Below, piece by piece: positions 14,400 through 21,342 of a DNA stretch of 24,058 bases (position 1 is the first letter of the stretch; every line of letters starts with the position of its first letter). A program made the position numbers and the translations under genes. Origin of the DNA: a virus; the IMG/VR virus record IMGVR_UViG_3300032134_000021, positions 1 to 24,058 of that record; one strand, 5' to 3'. A model generated the notes under the pieces. The model was not told the origin of the DNA, did not search any database, and saw nothing but the letters and a program-made list of their open reading frames with translations.

Positions 14400-15074
14400 G
14401 GTGGGTTTCTCCTTTACCTTGGCTTGGGTTGGGGCAGCGGACGCCGCCTTGCGCACCTCGGCTTTGAAGGACCAGTTTTCCTTCTTCGCCATGGCAACGA
14501 GTTTTTCGGGGGCATTTGCGTATTGACGAAAATCGAACGCCGCGACTGTTGACGACTTCGCCTTCACAGCATCCGTCGCAAAGCCGCGTTCAACCGCTTC
14601 ATCCGGTGTCAGCCAGATTTCGCCGTCCATTTCTTCCAGAAGCTCTTCGACATCTTGGCCGGACTTTTCGGCATAGATCTCGGCCATGCCCCGGCCCATC
14701 TTGCGGGCGCTCTCGGCATAGCTTTCAAGGTCTTTGGCTTTGCCATAGGCAAGACCAGAAGGACCGTGGATCATCATCTGTGACCCGGCGCGCATCGCGA
14801 CAGTGTCACCCGCCATTGCAATCAAGGAACCACATGAAGCGGCCATCGCATCCACGACGACAGCAACTTTGCCCTGATGCGCCGCGAGGGCATTGTAGAT
14901 GGCAATACCGTCATCGGTGTAGCCACCACCAGAGTTGATGCGGACGGTGATGTCTGTGTTCCGGCCAACTTCCGCCAAAGCATAAATGACATCGCTGGCT
15001 GTGAAGCCTTCATCCCAATAATTATCGCCGACAAACCCGTAAAGCACGAGTTCGCCGTCCACCAAAATGGCCAT
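14019..15074 (-). CDS. C: Prohead protease of the S49/ClpP fold fused to a scaffold domain (lambda C/Nu3-like)
   Basis: This 351-residue protein starts at ATG 15074 with AGGAGA nearby. Residues 1-200 are a ClpP-like serine protease. I-N-S-G-G-G at about 46-51 is the oxyanion strand, and A-A-S80-C-G-S-L-I-A-M-A-G holds the nucleophile Ser80. M-M-I-H103-G-P holds the catalytic His, and S-G-Q-D141-V-E-E-L-L the likely third residue. After a linker the C-terminal 126 residues (starting at M-A-Q-N-P-A-T-A) are acidic, Ala-rich and helical, as in scaffolds. Phage proteases of this type trim the portal and scaffold during prohead maturation. The gene sits between gpW and the decoration gene. Confidence 0.93.
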   Translation of the reverse strand: MAILVDGELVLYGFVGDNYWDEGFTASDVIYALAEVGRNTDITVRINSGGGYTDDGIAIYNALAAHQGKVAVVVDAMAASCGSLIAMAGDTVAMRAGSQMMIHGPSGLAYGKAKDLESYAESARKMGRGMAEIYAEKSGQDVEELLEEMDGEIWLTPDEAVERGFATDAVKAKSSTVAAFDFRQYANAPEKLVAMAKKENWSFKAEVRKAASAAPTQAKVKEKPTMAQNPATADPNAAPSTAATVSSDDVKARIKAIMSCDEAKQFPTLASQLAYDGDDTAEDAIAALKAAASDAPTPGDDEPADPKGYQARRSAAADLAQPGGGAPAPKKTAATIDTGSIYAKRRAQKGA

Positions 15075-15090
15075 TTCTGTCTCCTAAAGT

Positions 15091-15360
15091 TCAGGTAAAG
15101 CGGAACCGCTTTGCATAGCGGGTTCGCTTGGACATGCCGCCCTGCCGCGCGCATTCGCTTTCGTAGGTCGCGATTAATGAAGCCAACCGGCGGTCATTGG
15201 CGCGCATGAAAGTGACTTCTTCGCCGTCGATGCGCACGGTTTCCCGTACGCCACCGACAGCCAGCTTCAGCTGCATTTTCTTCAGCGCGGTCACCACATC
15301 GCACGGCTTCGCAATGTCGATCAGGTCAGCGCCGATTTTGACTGTGCTGGCAACGGTCAT
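15091..15360 (-). CDS. W: Head-tail joining protein gpW (lambda gpW family)
   Basis: This 89-residue protein starts at ATG 15360 in an ATGA overlap with the portal gene. The core R-I-D-G-E-E-V-T-F, then R-A-N-D-R-R-L-A-S-L-I-A-T-Y-E-S-E, matches the gpW/gp6-type family ('v.....v.y.....l..L......l'), which has a beta-hairpin and two helices. Lambda gpW (68 residues) joins the DNA-filled head and is needed for tail attachment. In lambda, W precedes the portal gene B; here it follows. The C-terminus is basic (S-K-R-T-R-Y-A-K-R-F-R-F). Confidence 0.87.
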   Translation of the reverse strand: MTVASTVKIGADLIDIAKPCDVVTALKKMQLKLAVGGVRETVRIDGEEVTFMRANDRRLASLIATYESECARQGGMSKRTRYAKRFRFT

Positions 15361-16961
15361 TCGACGACCTCCGTCTGAACAACAGGAGCATCAGCCTTGA
15401 CTGCGTAGGGTGACTCCATCCCCGCGCCCAAGTACCGCTCATGATCACGTTGACGCTCTTCAAACAATGCGTCCCCATCGATTCCCAAATCGCCTGTCTC
15501 GATAGCGATAGAGCTTGTACCATTTTTCAATCGTTCGCTTGACGCGCGGGCAGCCTTCCAATCATCTGCGGTCGGTTTCGCCGGACCCTGCCAAGAGGCC
15601 AGACAGACGCGTTTTCGGTTGGCCCTAAAGGTACGATAGCCCCCCTTGAACGGGATGCGACCTTCGCCGATTTCTTCATCCAGCCAACCTTCATAGACCA
15701 TCTGGCACATTGGCGCTGCGATCCGCTCCCGACGACGCATGACAACCGACCAGATCGAGGAGTTTTCCATGCGCACGCTGGAATAAGTTGCCGCAGTGTA
15801 ATCCATGGTCAGCCCGCCATAGGAACACCCGATTGTGCGCGCCATGTCGCGGGCAAGGCTGTTTGAGAACGGCAGAAAATCCTTGCCCGGAACATTGGCC
15901 GTTTTCAGCCCAAGCTTTTGACCCGGCCCCAGGTGCGATACCTGTGGATCTGCACCAACCGAAATCCGGCTTTCAGCAGCCGCATCCAGACTTCCAGCTA
16001 GATAGCCCAGATATTCCTTGCCGTACTCAACGCCATCACCGCCCTGTTCTTTCAGGACTTCCAGCGCCTCATATGCGTCCGCGCTTGGCGTCTCAGAGGT
16101 CAACGTGATGGCAAAGATGGTTTGCAGCAACGCCATCTGAAGCGTCGCGTCATCCAGCATTTCGGCCTGAATGTGTTTGCGGAACGCAGGTGCCAGTTTG
16201 GAAATCCCCCGCACATCCGTGGCATCCATCGGGTCAAAGATATGCATGACCAATGGCCGCCCATCGGCATCAAAGGCCGCGTAGTCCTGCGTGCGGCGCA
16301 CCCCATCCTGTCTGGTATCAAACCGATAGGATATTGCGCGCCCCTTGCCATCATGGCGAACACCCTGAAACAGCCCATCCAAACTGTTGGTCTCTTGAAC
16401 CAGCTTGGAAGGCGGCACCAAACACAGTTTTGTTCCCGTCGAAATGCCGTAATGGCTGCGCTCTGCATCCCCGAAGAAATCAAAGACGCCGGTGACCTCC
16501 CCAAAGGCGATGTCCCACCGCAGCCCAATATCGACCATCTGCGGGCCGGTCAGTTTGCCGCGCATGTCGCATTCTTTTTTGTCGTGCCAGAACGCCTTCC
16601 AGCGCCGCTTCAGCAAGCGGATAAAATCCGCCTTTTCTTCGTCCGAATAGCCCAGCCCGGTCAGGTCAGGGTCCGGCGTCAATGTCAGCCCAACACCAAC
16701 CGTGTCCGCAATCACCTGGTCACACGCCCCCTTCAGGCGACCGGAGTTCTGGATAAGGTCCATCGCCAGACCGGCACTGCGCGACCATGCGCGACGGATG
16801 TCATCACGGCTGTTCGTCAGTGGTGCGACACGCGACGCAATTGCCCCACTTTTGGTGTCCCGCAAATAGCGGGCGGTTGTGCGGGTGGACACAGAACCAC
16901 CCGTCGCAGGCGAACCATTGGCGCGCAGGAAACCCATCGCTTTTTTGATCAGGCCAGTCAC
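15357..16961 (-). CDS. B: Portal protein (lambda gpB family)
   Basis: This product of about 534 residues forms the dodecameric portal through which DNA enters and leaves. Family marks are S-R-D-D-I-R-R-A-W-S-R-S-A-G-L-A near the N-terminus, D-T-V-G-V-G-L-T-L, and the W-D-I-A-F-G-E-V-T-G and V-Q-E-T-N-S-L-D-G-L-F-Q-G-V segments. Downstream come H-I-F-D-P-M-D-A-T-D-V-R-G-I and F-S-N-S-L-A-R-D-M-A-R-T-I-G with Y-G-G-L-T-M-D-Y-T-A-A-T-Y-S-S-V-R. These match lambda-type portals (R.R.l..n......a......ViG.G, 'G.G..y....D....N.SS.R'). The reading frame can begin at GTG 16979 inside the terminase gene or at GTG 16961 just after the terminase stop; I choose the second. The stop overlaps gpW. Confidence 0.94.
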   Translation of the reverse strand: MTGLIKKAMGFLRANGSPATGGSVSTRTTARYLRDTKSGAIASRVAPLTNSRDDIRRAWSRSAGLAMDLIQNSGRLKGACDQVIADTVGVGLTLTPDPDLTGLGYSDEEKADFIRLLKRRWKAFWHDKKECDMRGKLTGPQMVDIGLRWDIAFGEVTGVFDFFGDAERSHYGISTGTKLCLVPPSKLVQETNSLDGLFQGVRHDGKGRAISYRFDTRQDGVRRTQDYAAFDADGRPLVMHIFDPMDATDVRGISKLAPAFRKHIQAEMLDDATLQMALLQTIFAITLTSETPSADAYEALEVLKEQGGDGVEYGKEYLGYLAGSLDAAAESRISVGADPQVSHLGPGQKLGLKTANVPGKDFLPFSNSLARDMARTIGCSYGGLTMDYTAATYSSVRMENSSIWSVVMRRRERIAAPMCQMVYEGWLDEEIGEGRIPFKGGYRTFRANRKRVCLASWQGPAKPTADDWKAARASSERLKNGTSSIAIETGDLGIDGDALFEERQRDHERYLGAGMESPYAVKADAPVVQTEVVE

Positions 16962-16963
16962 AG

Positions 16964-18916
16964 CTATTTCTTGCTCCACTTATTTCGGGTGCGATCTTTC
17001 ACGCTGTCCGATTTGCCCTGCGTTTCAGGCGTGACGGCTGCAGCTGGCTGCGTCGCCATTAGAAGATCTTCAAAGTCTGCCTGAACGTCTTCTGGCGGGC
17101 ATTCGCGTTCCGCCATCAGCTTGTCCCATTCGGTATCCGGCAGGCTACGTACGCCTAATCGGATGGCCGCAGTTTCTGCCTGCAAGTGGGTGTCCAGCCC
17201 CTCGTTCGCCTGATTTGGATCTTTGACCCAAAGGTAACGGGTGAACCCTGACTTTGCCTTTTGAGGCTTGCGGGATTCCGATGTCAGCTGCCGGAAATAT
17301 TCATCATCCAAGCCCTTGGGCAGCGCGACGAACCCGCGTTCTTCCGGGTCGTCTTTCTTCAGGTTGCGATACAACGCCATCTTCAAAACCGAAGACGCGA
17401 AGTTGAAGAACCGCTTTGAATACCGGACGATCTTGCCCCGCCGGTTGCGTTCCTTTTTGACCTGCGCCAACAACGGCGCTCCTTCTGGATGCACACCACG
17501 AACCATGATGACGCGACCGGCTGGATGCTTGCGCGACCAATCCCAAACATCTTCGGTGTAGGCGTTGCCGTCGATGGACAGAAGGTCGATTTGGACCTTG
17601 CGACCATATGCGTTTCGGAAACCCTGCTTCAGCAGACCGTTCAGATTGATCTGACATTTTTCATCCGAAATATGCCCGTTGAAAACACCATACTCCACGA
17701 CCGCCCGGCGCTTGTTCATGCCCCATGCGACCACCTGCCATTCAACCCGGTCACCCTGACAATCCACCCCGCAAGTCAGCAGCGGATAGCCCGCAGGAAT
17801 ATTGCCATGCGCATAGTCGGACTCTGACGCCCGGTCGCGCAGATCTTCCCACGGTGGCGACTCCCCAAGGACGCGATAGGCTTTGCCAACAACGTCATTC
17901 CAGAACGTTTGTTCCTTTGGTGGGTCACCCTTCGCCGCCAGCCATGAGCGCGCGATGCGCTCAAATGACTGCAAAGGCGAATAGGCTGACCACAGATAAA
18001 ACGAACGGTGATAACGCTTCTGCTTTGGATTAGACGCCCGCCATTCAACGTGCGGGATCATTTCCGAACGGTGATGATCTTCAATCGCACAGCCGCATTC
18101 TGGACCCTGACAGGTGAAATGCGCGCGTTCCGGATGGTCTTCATCCAGACTTTGCAGCATGTTTTCCCAGTCCAGCACCTGCATGAACCCGCAATGCGGG
18201 CACGGAACGAACGGATATTCTTGGCTTCCTCCATCAAAGTTCACTGTGATGCGGCACCCTGGAATGACCATGGGTGTCGATATCTTGAAGATCTTCGCAA
18301 ACTCGCGACCCTGACTGCGGCTGTCCGCTTGGTTCTCTGGGTCACCCGCGCTGTTCATATCCCACTTCGCAAGGTCATCCTGAACCTGACGGTTCATCGA
18401 AACCTGCGATAGCGATGCCGGTGAATTGGCACCAGAAATCAGGATGGCACCGCGACCGTCGCGGCGTTCCTTATAGGTCACCGAGTCCTGCCCATCGCGG
18501 GCTTTCATCGGGAAAATATTGCGCAGCGCCGTGGTGCCCTTCAGCATCGGCGACAGTTTCATCTTCGACCAGCGCCGCGCGTTCTCATCCGTCGGGTGGA
18601 CGTAGAGAAAATCACCGGGGTCCATGTCCATGGAGCCGCCGGTGAAGATGTTCGCCAGAACCGTGCCGCCGAGCTGTGCCGATTTGGCCAGCGTCACGAT
18701 GCGGCAAGGGTCATCAGGCGAAAGCGCCAGCAGGATGTCATCGAAATAGCGAAAGCGTTGACGGTTATATGGTCCGGAAAACTCGCTTTCACGTTCCGAA
18801 AAGACGATGTTTTCTTCAGCCCATTTCAAATAATCGACGGGAGGCGGCGGGTTCAGGATTTCGGCAAGCACATCGCCTGCCATCCACTCCGCACTGGTGA
18901 TTGCTATGTCCAACAT
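16964..18916 (-). CDS. A: Terminase large subunit (lambda gpA family)
   Basis: This product of about 650 residues starts at ATG 18916, overlapping the small-subunit stop (TGATG); an adjacent GTG at 18919 is possible. It contains the ATPase P-loop-like A-K-S-A-Q-L-G-G-T near residue 78, as in lambda gpA (K-S-A-R-V-G). Further segments are L-Y-V-H-P-T-D, a glycine-rich I-L-I-S-G-A-N-S-P-A-S-L-S-Q turn and D-D-L-A-K-W. A zinc-type pair C-P-H-C (about 240-243) and C-Q-G-P-E-C-G-C (about 270-277) follows, and a nuclease aspartate lies in L-T-C-G-V-D-C-Q-G-D. The protein cuts concatemeric DNA at cos and pumps it into the prohead through the portal. The length equals lambda gpA (641). Confidence 0.96.
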   Translation of the reverse strand: MLDIAITSAEWMAGDVLAEILNPPPPVDYLKWAEENIVFSERESEFSGPYNRQRFRYFDDILLALSPDDPCRIVTLAKSAQLGGTVLANIFTGGSMDMDPGDFLYVHPTDENARRWSKMKLSPMLKGTTALRNIFPMKARDGQDSVTYKERRDGRGAILISGANSPASLSQVSMNRQVQDDLAKWDMNSAGDPENQADSRSQGREFAKIFKISTPMVIPGCRITVNFDGGSQEYPFVPCPHCGFMQVLDWENMLQSLDEDHPERAHFTCQGPECGCAIEDHHRSEMIPHVEWRASNPKQKRYHRSFYLWSAYSPLQSFERIARSWLAAKGDPPKEQTFWNDVVGKAYRVLGESPPWEDLRDRASESDYAHGNIPAGYPLLTCGVDCQGDRVEWQVVAWGMNKRRAVVEYGVFNGHISDEKCQINLNGLLKQGFRNAYGRKVQIDLLSIDGNAYTEDVWDWSRKHPAGRVIMVRGVHPEGAPLLAQVKKERNRRGKIVRYSKRFFNFASSVLKMALYRNLKKDDPEERGFVALPKGLDDEYFRQLTSESRKPQKAKSGFTRYLWVKDPNQANEGLDTHLQAETAAIRLGVRSLPDTEWDKLMAERECPPEDVQADFEDLLMATQPAAAVTPETQGKSDSVKDRTRNKWSKK

Positions 18917-19617
18917 CACTCATCCAATTCAACTGAAGCCGTTGTGTTCCTTTCCAGGTTCGCGATGCGCGACCGCTCCTTTTGGGTGGCGGTCTGGCGC
19001 ACATTCCTGAATTCAGCTTTCAACAAGTGCAAAACATCGCGCTGCGGAACTTCAAACTGCGACGCGATCGTTGCAGCAAAATCGGTCAAAGACCCTTCAA
19101 ATATCTGCAGCATCATGCTGGCCACACGCGTCATCTGTTCGCGGGCATCTTCAGCTGACATCAGCTTGCCCTGCTGAAGCGCCTCCTCAGCCGCCCCCAT
19201 CCGGTTCTTGCGGTGCTGTTCTTCCAGCCTCGCCCGCTTCAGCTGGTCTTCAACTGTATCGACCTTTGGCTGTGCAAGTTCAGTGGCTGGTTTTCCGACC
19301 GCAGACGGCGCGGCTTCTGAACCCAATAGGTCTGGCTGGGTTTCAACGGGAGCCACAGTTGCAGGCGCAGCAGCACTAGACGTGGCTTCAGTCGAAGTCC
19401 GGGTTTCAATCCCATTCCCAAGGGCTTGTCCGACGTCACGGTTCCGGCGAACCTGTTCGACCGCGACCGCCAAAATCACCTTCCCCTTTTTATTGGGTTC
19501 GGTGAACGCATCATCGCGCAAGATGTCACGCTTTTTCCACTGACTAACAGCAGCGCGACTGACATCCATGTATCGCGCAAAGTCTGCCTGCGTCTGATGC
19601 TCCTGTGCTGGCTGCAT
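18916..19617 (-). CDS. Terminase small subunit (Nu1-type DNA-binding)
   Basis: This 233-residue protein starts at ATG 19617; a weak GGGAAG lies about 13 bases upstream, so initiation may be inefficient. Residues 8-40 are a helix-turn-helix: Q-A-D-F-A-R-Y-M-D-V-S-R-A-A-V-S-Q-W, then a K-K-R basic tail. This is the 'lA.ll.vs.rtV..W..rG' pattern of Nu1-type small terminases. A low-complexity Ala/Thr/Pro linker (about 75-110) is followed by a charged coiled coil and C-terminal helices that should bind the large subunit. The next gene is gpA and overlaps, as with Nu1-A in lambda. It recognises the packaging site, probably in the adjacent upstream gap. At 233 residues it is longer than Nu1 (181), due to the linker. 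Confidence 0.88.
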   Translation of the reverse strand: MQPAQEHQTQADFARYMDVSRAAVSQWKKRDILRDDAFTEPNKKGKVILAVAVEQVRRNRDVGQALGNGIETRTSTEATSSAAAPATVAPVETQPDLLGSEAAPSAVGKPATELAQPKVDTVEDQLKRARLEEQHRKNRMGAAEEALQQGKLMSAEDAREQMTRVASMMLQIFEGSLTDFAATIASQFEVPQRDVLHLLKAEFRNVRQTATQKERSRIANLERNTTASVELDE

Positions 19618-19800
19618 GATTTTTTAAACTTCCCAGGCGGGCTGCGTCATTTCCGATTGCCAAGCCGCTGTCTGTTAAGCAGCACCCTTCCATTGTTAAG
19701 GCTTTGCAAAAGCCGTCTGACTAGCGAACCCTCGGGCAGCTTCCGCACCGCGTGCGGCTGGAACAACCTACGGTCCCTAACTTTTCTGGCGACCCGAACG
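19618..19800 (-). other. Gap upstream of the small terminase gene; candidate cos/packaging or promoter region
   Basis: No standard gene is evident in these 183 bp. It holds a 6-bp-arm dyad CCGCAC-cgc-GTGCGG (19743-19757), a GGCTTT/AAAGCC hairpin (19701-19714), and a pair of CTTAACA heptamers 21 bp apart (minus strand, 19694-19700 and 19673-19679). In lambda, the cos site with its terminase-binding repeats lies directly upstream of Nu1, so this is the best place for it. The minus-strand frame with RVARKVRDRR and a KLPEGSLVRRLLQ segment is open for 58 codons, has no ATG and ends in TGA at 19644, inside the gap; it may be a remnant. Confidence 0.35.
19673..19700 (-). repeat. Paired heptamer repeat, locus 1 (CTTAACA-N14-CTTAACA)
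   Basis: On the minus strand two CTTAACA copies begin 21 bp apart (19700-19694 and 19679-19673), 56-83 bp upstream of the small terminase ATG. The same arrangement with the same spacing occurs in the opposite orientation at 21650-21677. Shared bases extend to CCTTAACAA-N12-GCTTAACA. Confidence 0.6.
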
Positions 19801-20613
19801 CTACAACAAGGCAGTTCGAACCGCCCTTTTTGTTATGATCAATTCACGCGCCGTCTTCGCAGCACCCGCTGCGACGGTGTATTTCAGCGAAACTTCCCGA
19901 AAGTGAAACGCTGCGAACAGTTCACGGACTTCCGGGCGATCATTGATGGACAGGACGAAGTTTCCAGTAATCTCGCCAAGCGCCTCCGCGATCAATGCAA
20001 ACTGGTCGCGGTCGAACATGCCCTTGCCATAGTCGTCCTCTCCACCCCAATACGGGGGATCAAGGTAGAACAGCGTGTCTGGCCCATCATAGCGGCGCAA
20101 CACCTCTGACCAATCAAGGTTTTCAAACACCACCCCATCCAATCGAGAATGAGCCGCATCCAACAACGGTTCCAGCTTTGTCAGGCTAAAGCGCGGGGCC
20201 GAGTCCTTTGCGACGCCGAACACGCCGCCCACCTGCCCGCCAAACGCCAGGCGTTGCAAAAACAGAAACCGGGCCGCGCGTTCCAGGTCCGTCAACGTGG
20301 ACGGATCGCACATCCTCAGGCGTTCAAATTCCCGGCGCGACGATATCTGAAACCGCATCACCTCCATGAACTGCGGATAGTGCCGCTGAAGGATGCGGAA
20401 CAGGTTGGTGATTTCGCCATTCAGGTCGTTCATGACCTCAAGACGTGGCCGCCATTGACGACGCAGGAACACGCCACCCATGCCCACAAATGGCTCCACG
20501 TAGGTTTGATGCGGTATTGCATCGATGGCTTCGATGATGCGCTGGTGTAGGGCTTTCTTCCCCCCCAACCACGCTGCCACAGGGGCTGCGGCGGAAACTT
20601 TGGTCATTGTCAT
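19801..20613 (-). CDS. D12-class DNA N6-adenine methyltransferase
   Basis: The enzyme has about 270 residues if read from ATG 20613 (a TTG at 20700 would add 29 residues of poor quality). It shows the alpha-group Dam order: motif X A-A-W-L-G-G-K-K near residue 15, motif I T-Y-V-E-P-F-V-G-M-G-G-V-F-L near 40 (AdoMet binding), and motif IV D-P-P-Y-W-G at about 185-190 (catalysis). F-V-L-S-I-N-D-R-P-E-V follows. It transfers a methyl group from AdoMet to adenine, which phages use to escape host restriction or to mark DNA for packaging; the target is not readable. There is no paired endonuclease, so it is solitary. It lies between a Z-like gene and the terminase, outside the usual structural order, with a palindrome just upstream of the likely start. 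Confidence 0.92.
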   Translation of the reverse strand: MTMTKVSAAAPVAAWLGGKKALHQRIIEAIDAIPHQTYVEPFVGMGGVFLRRQWRPRLEVMNDLNGEITNLFRILQRHYPQFMEVMRFQISSRREFERLRMCDPSTLTDLERAARFLFLQRLAFGGQVGGVFGVAKDSAPRFSLTKLEPLLDAAHSRLDGVVFENLDWSEVLRRYDGPDTLFYLDPPYWGGEDDYGKGMFDRDQFALIAEALGEITGNFVLSINDRPEVRELFAAFHFREVSLKYTVAAGAAKTARELIITKRAVRTALL

Positions 20614-20642
20614 TGTTGCGATGTCCAGAATAAAGAGGCCGC

Positions 20643-20656
20643 ACTCTCGCGAGAGT
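20643..20656 (-). promoter_or_regulatory. 14-bp perfect palindrome upstream of the methyltransferase
   Basis: ACTCTCGCGAGAGT is self-complementary over 14 bp and lies 30 bp upstream of the preferred methyltransferase ATG. It could be an operator site for a dimeric repressor or an RNA hairpin without a terminator tail. If translation begins at the upstream TTG, it lies inside the coding frame. Confidence 0.35.
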
Positions 20657-20754
20657 CGGGCGGCATATTCTGTGATGGATGTCGGCGCAGTTGGTCTCAA
20701 AGCAAGCTGCGTGGTGGTCGTTAAAAGCCACCCCCGCCCGCAAGCGGAAGTGAC

Positions 20755-20781
20755 AGCCGGTCAGATACCCAGCGACCGGCT
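20755..20781 (-). repeat. Inverted repeat across the Z-like stop codon
   Basis: AGCCGGTC (20755-20762) and GACCGGCT (20774-20781) form a perfect 8-bp stem with an 11-base loop, covering the stop codon of the Z-like gene. No T-run follows on the minus strand, so it would not be an efficient intrinsic terminator; it may stabilise the 3' end of that message. Confidence 0.4.
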
Positions 20782-21333
20782 GATTTCGTGATCAAGACGA
20801 CGCGGCAACACATCAGCCACGACAGCCTCAAATGCATCGGCGGTTTCGCCCTCGACCATTTCGATTGGGATGAACACGCCGGACTTCACCACCTTGAGGT
20901 CAAAGCGATATTCGCTCACCCGATCCAAGACGTGCCCACCGAAGGCACTCAGGTTTACCCGGCGAGGGAATGCGCCGCCCCTAAAGAAGGTTCTGTCAAA
21001 CAAGACCTTGCCGCGTGCCGTCCCCAGATGCGCAACGACGCCATCGGGCGTTTCACGCTTTTTGAAGAATTTCAGCGCCACATCGCCACCCGATGATGTC
21101 AGGCTGTACTCCAAATCCTGCCACGACGCCCGCTTGACCTTCACGGCCTTGCGGATGGTCTTTTGTGGCAGCCCTGTCTGTTTGGCCAACGCACGCACCA
21201 CATGGGTCTTCCCCATATCGCCAGTGCGGTTCAGGGCGCGGGTGATGACTTTTGGTGCGTTTTTCCCCAAAGCCCCCAGCATATTGCCGAACTGGTTCAG
21301 TTCACTGACATCGACATCACCAACACGGAACAT
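20761..21333 (-). CDS. Minor tail protein Z-like / tail completion protein
   Basis: This 190-residue protein starts at ATG 21333 with AGAGGG just upstream. It resembles the minor tail protein Z family: V-I-T-R-A-L-N-R-T-G-D-M-G-K-T-H-V-V-R-A-L-A-K-Q-T-G-L-P-Q-K-T-I-R-K-A-V ('a..raln....'; 'v...l....gl.....ir'). A beta-rich central part follows, and then F-F-R-G-G-A-F-P-R-R-V-N. In lambda, Z acts in tail completion, so that the finished tail can join the head. Its place upstream of the methyltransferase and terminase, far from the other tail genes, is unusual. HK97 gp10-like neck proteins are an alternative family. The gene probably has its own promoter or is read through from 21343-21489. Confidence 0.85.
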   Translation of the reverse strand: MFRVGDVDVSELNQFGNMLGALGKNAPKVITRALNRTGDMGKTHVVRALAKQTGLPQKTIRKAVKVKRASWQDLEYSLTSSGGDVALKFFKKRETPDGVVAHLGTARGKVLFDRTFFRGGAFPRRVNLSAFGGHVLDRVSEYRFDLKVVKSGVFIPIEMVEGETADAFEAVVADVLPRRLDHEISRSLGI

Positions 21334-21342
21334 CCAACCCTC

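Noticed and set aside
16122-17084. Plus-strand 320-codon frame opposite the portal and terminase
   Set aside because: Antisense to two well-recognised families, with no domain pattern of its own.
19801-19835. tRNA T-arm-like sequence around GGTTCGAAC
   Set aside because: The stem and loop do not fit a T-arm (six-base loop), no acceptor, anticodon or D arm follows, and it is the coding end of the methyltransferase.
19801-20613. Restriction-modification system
   Set aside because: Only a methyltransferase is present; neither neighbour looks like an endonuclease or specificity subunit.
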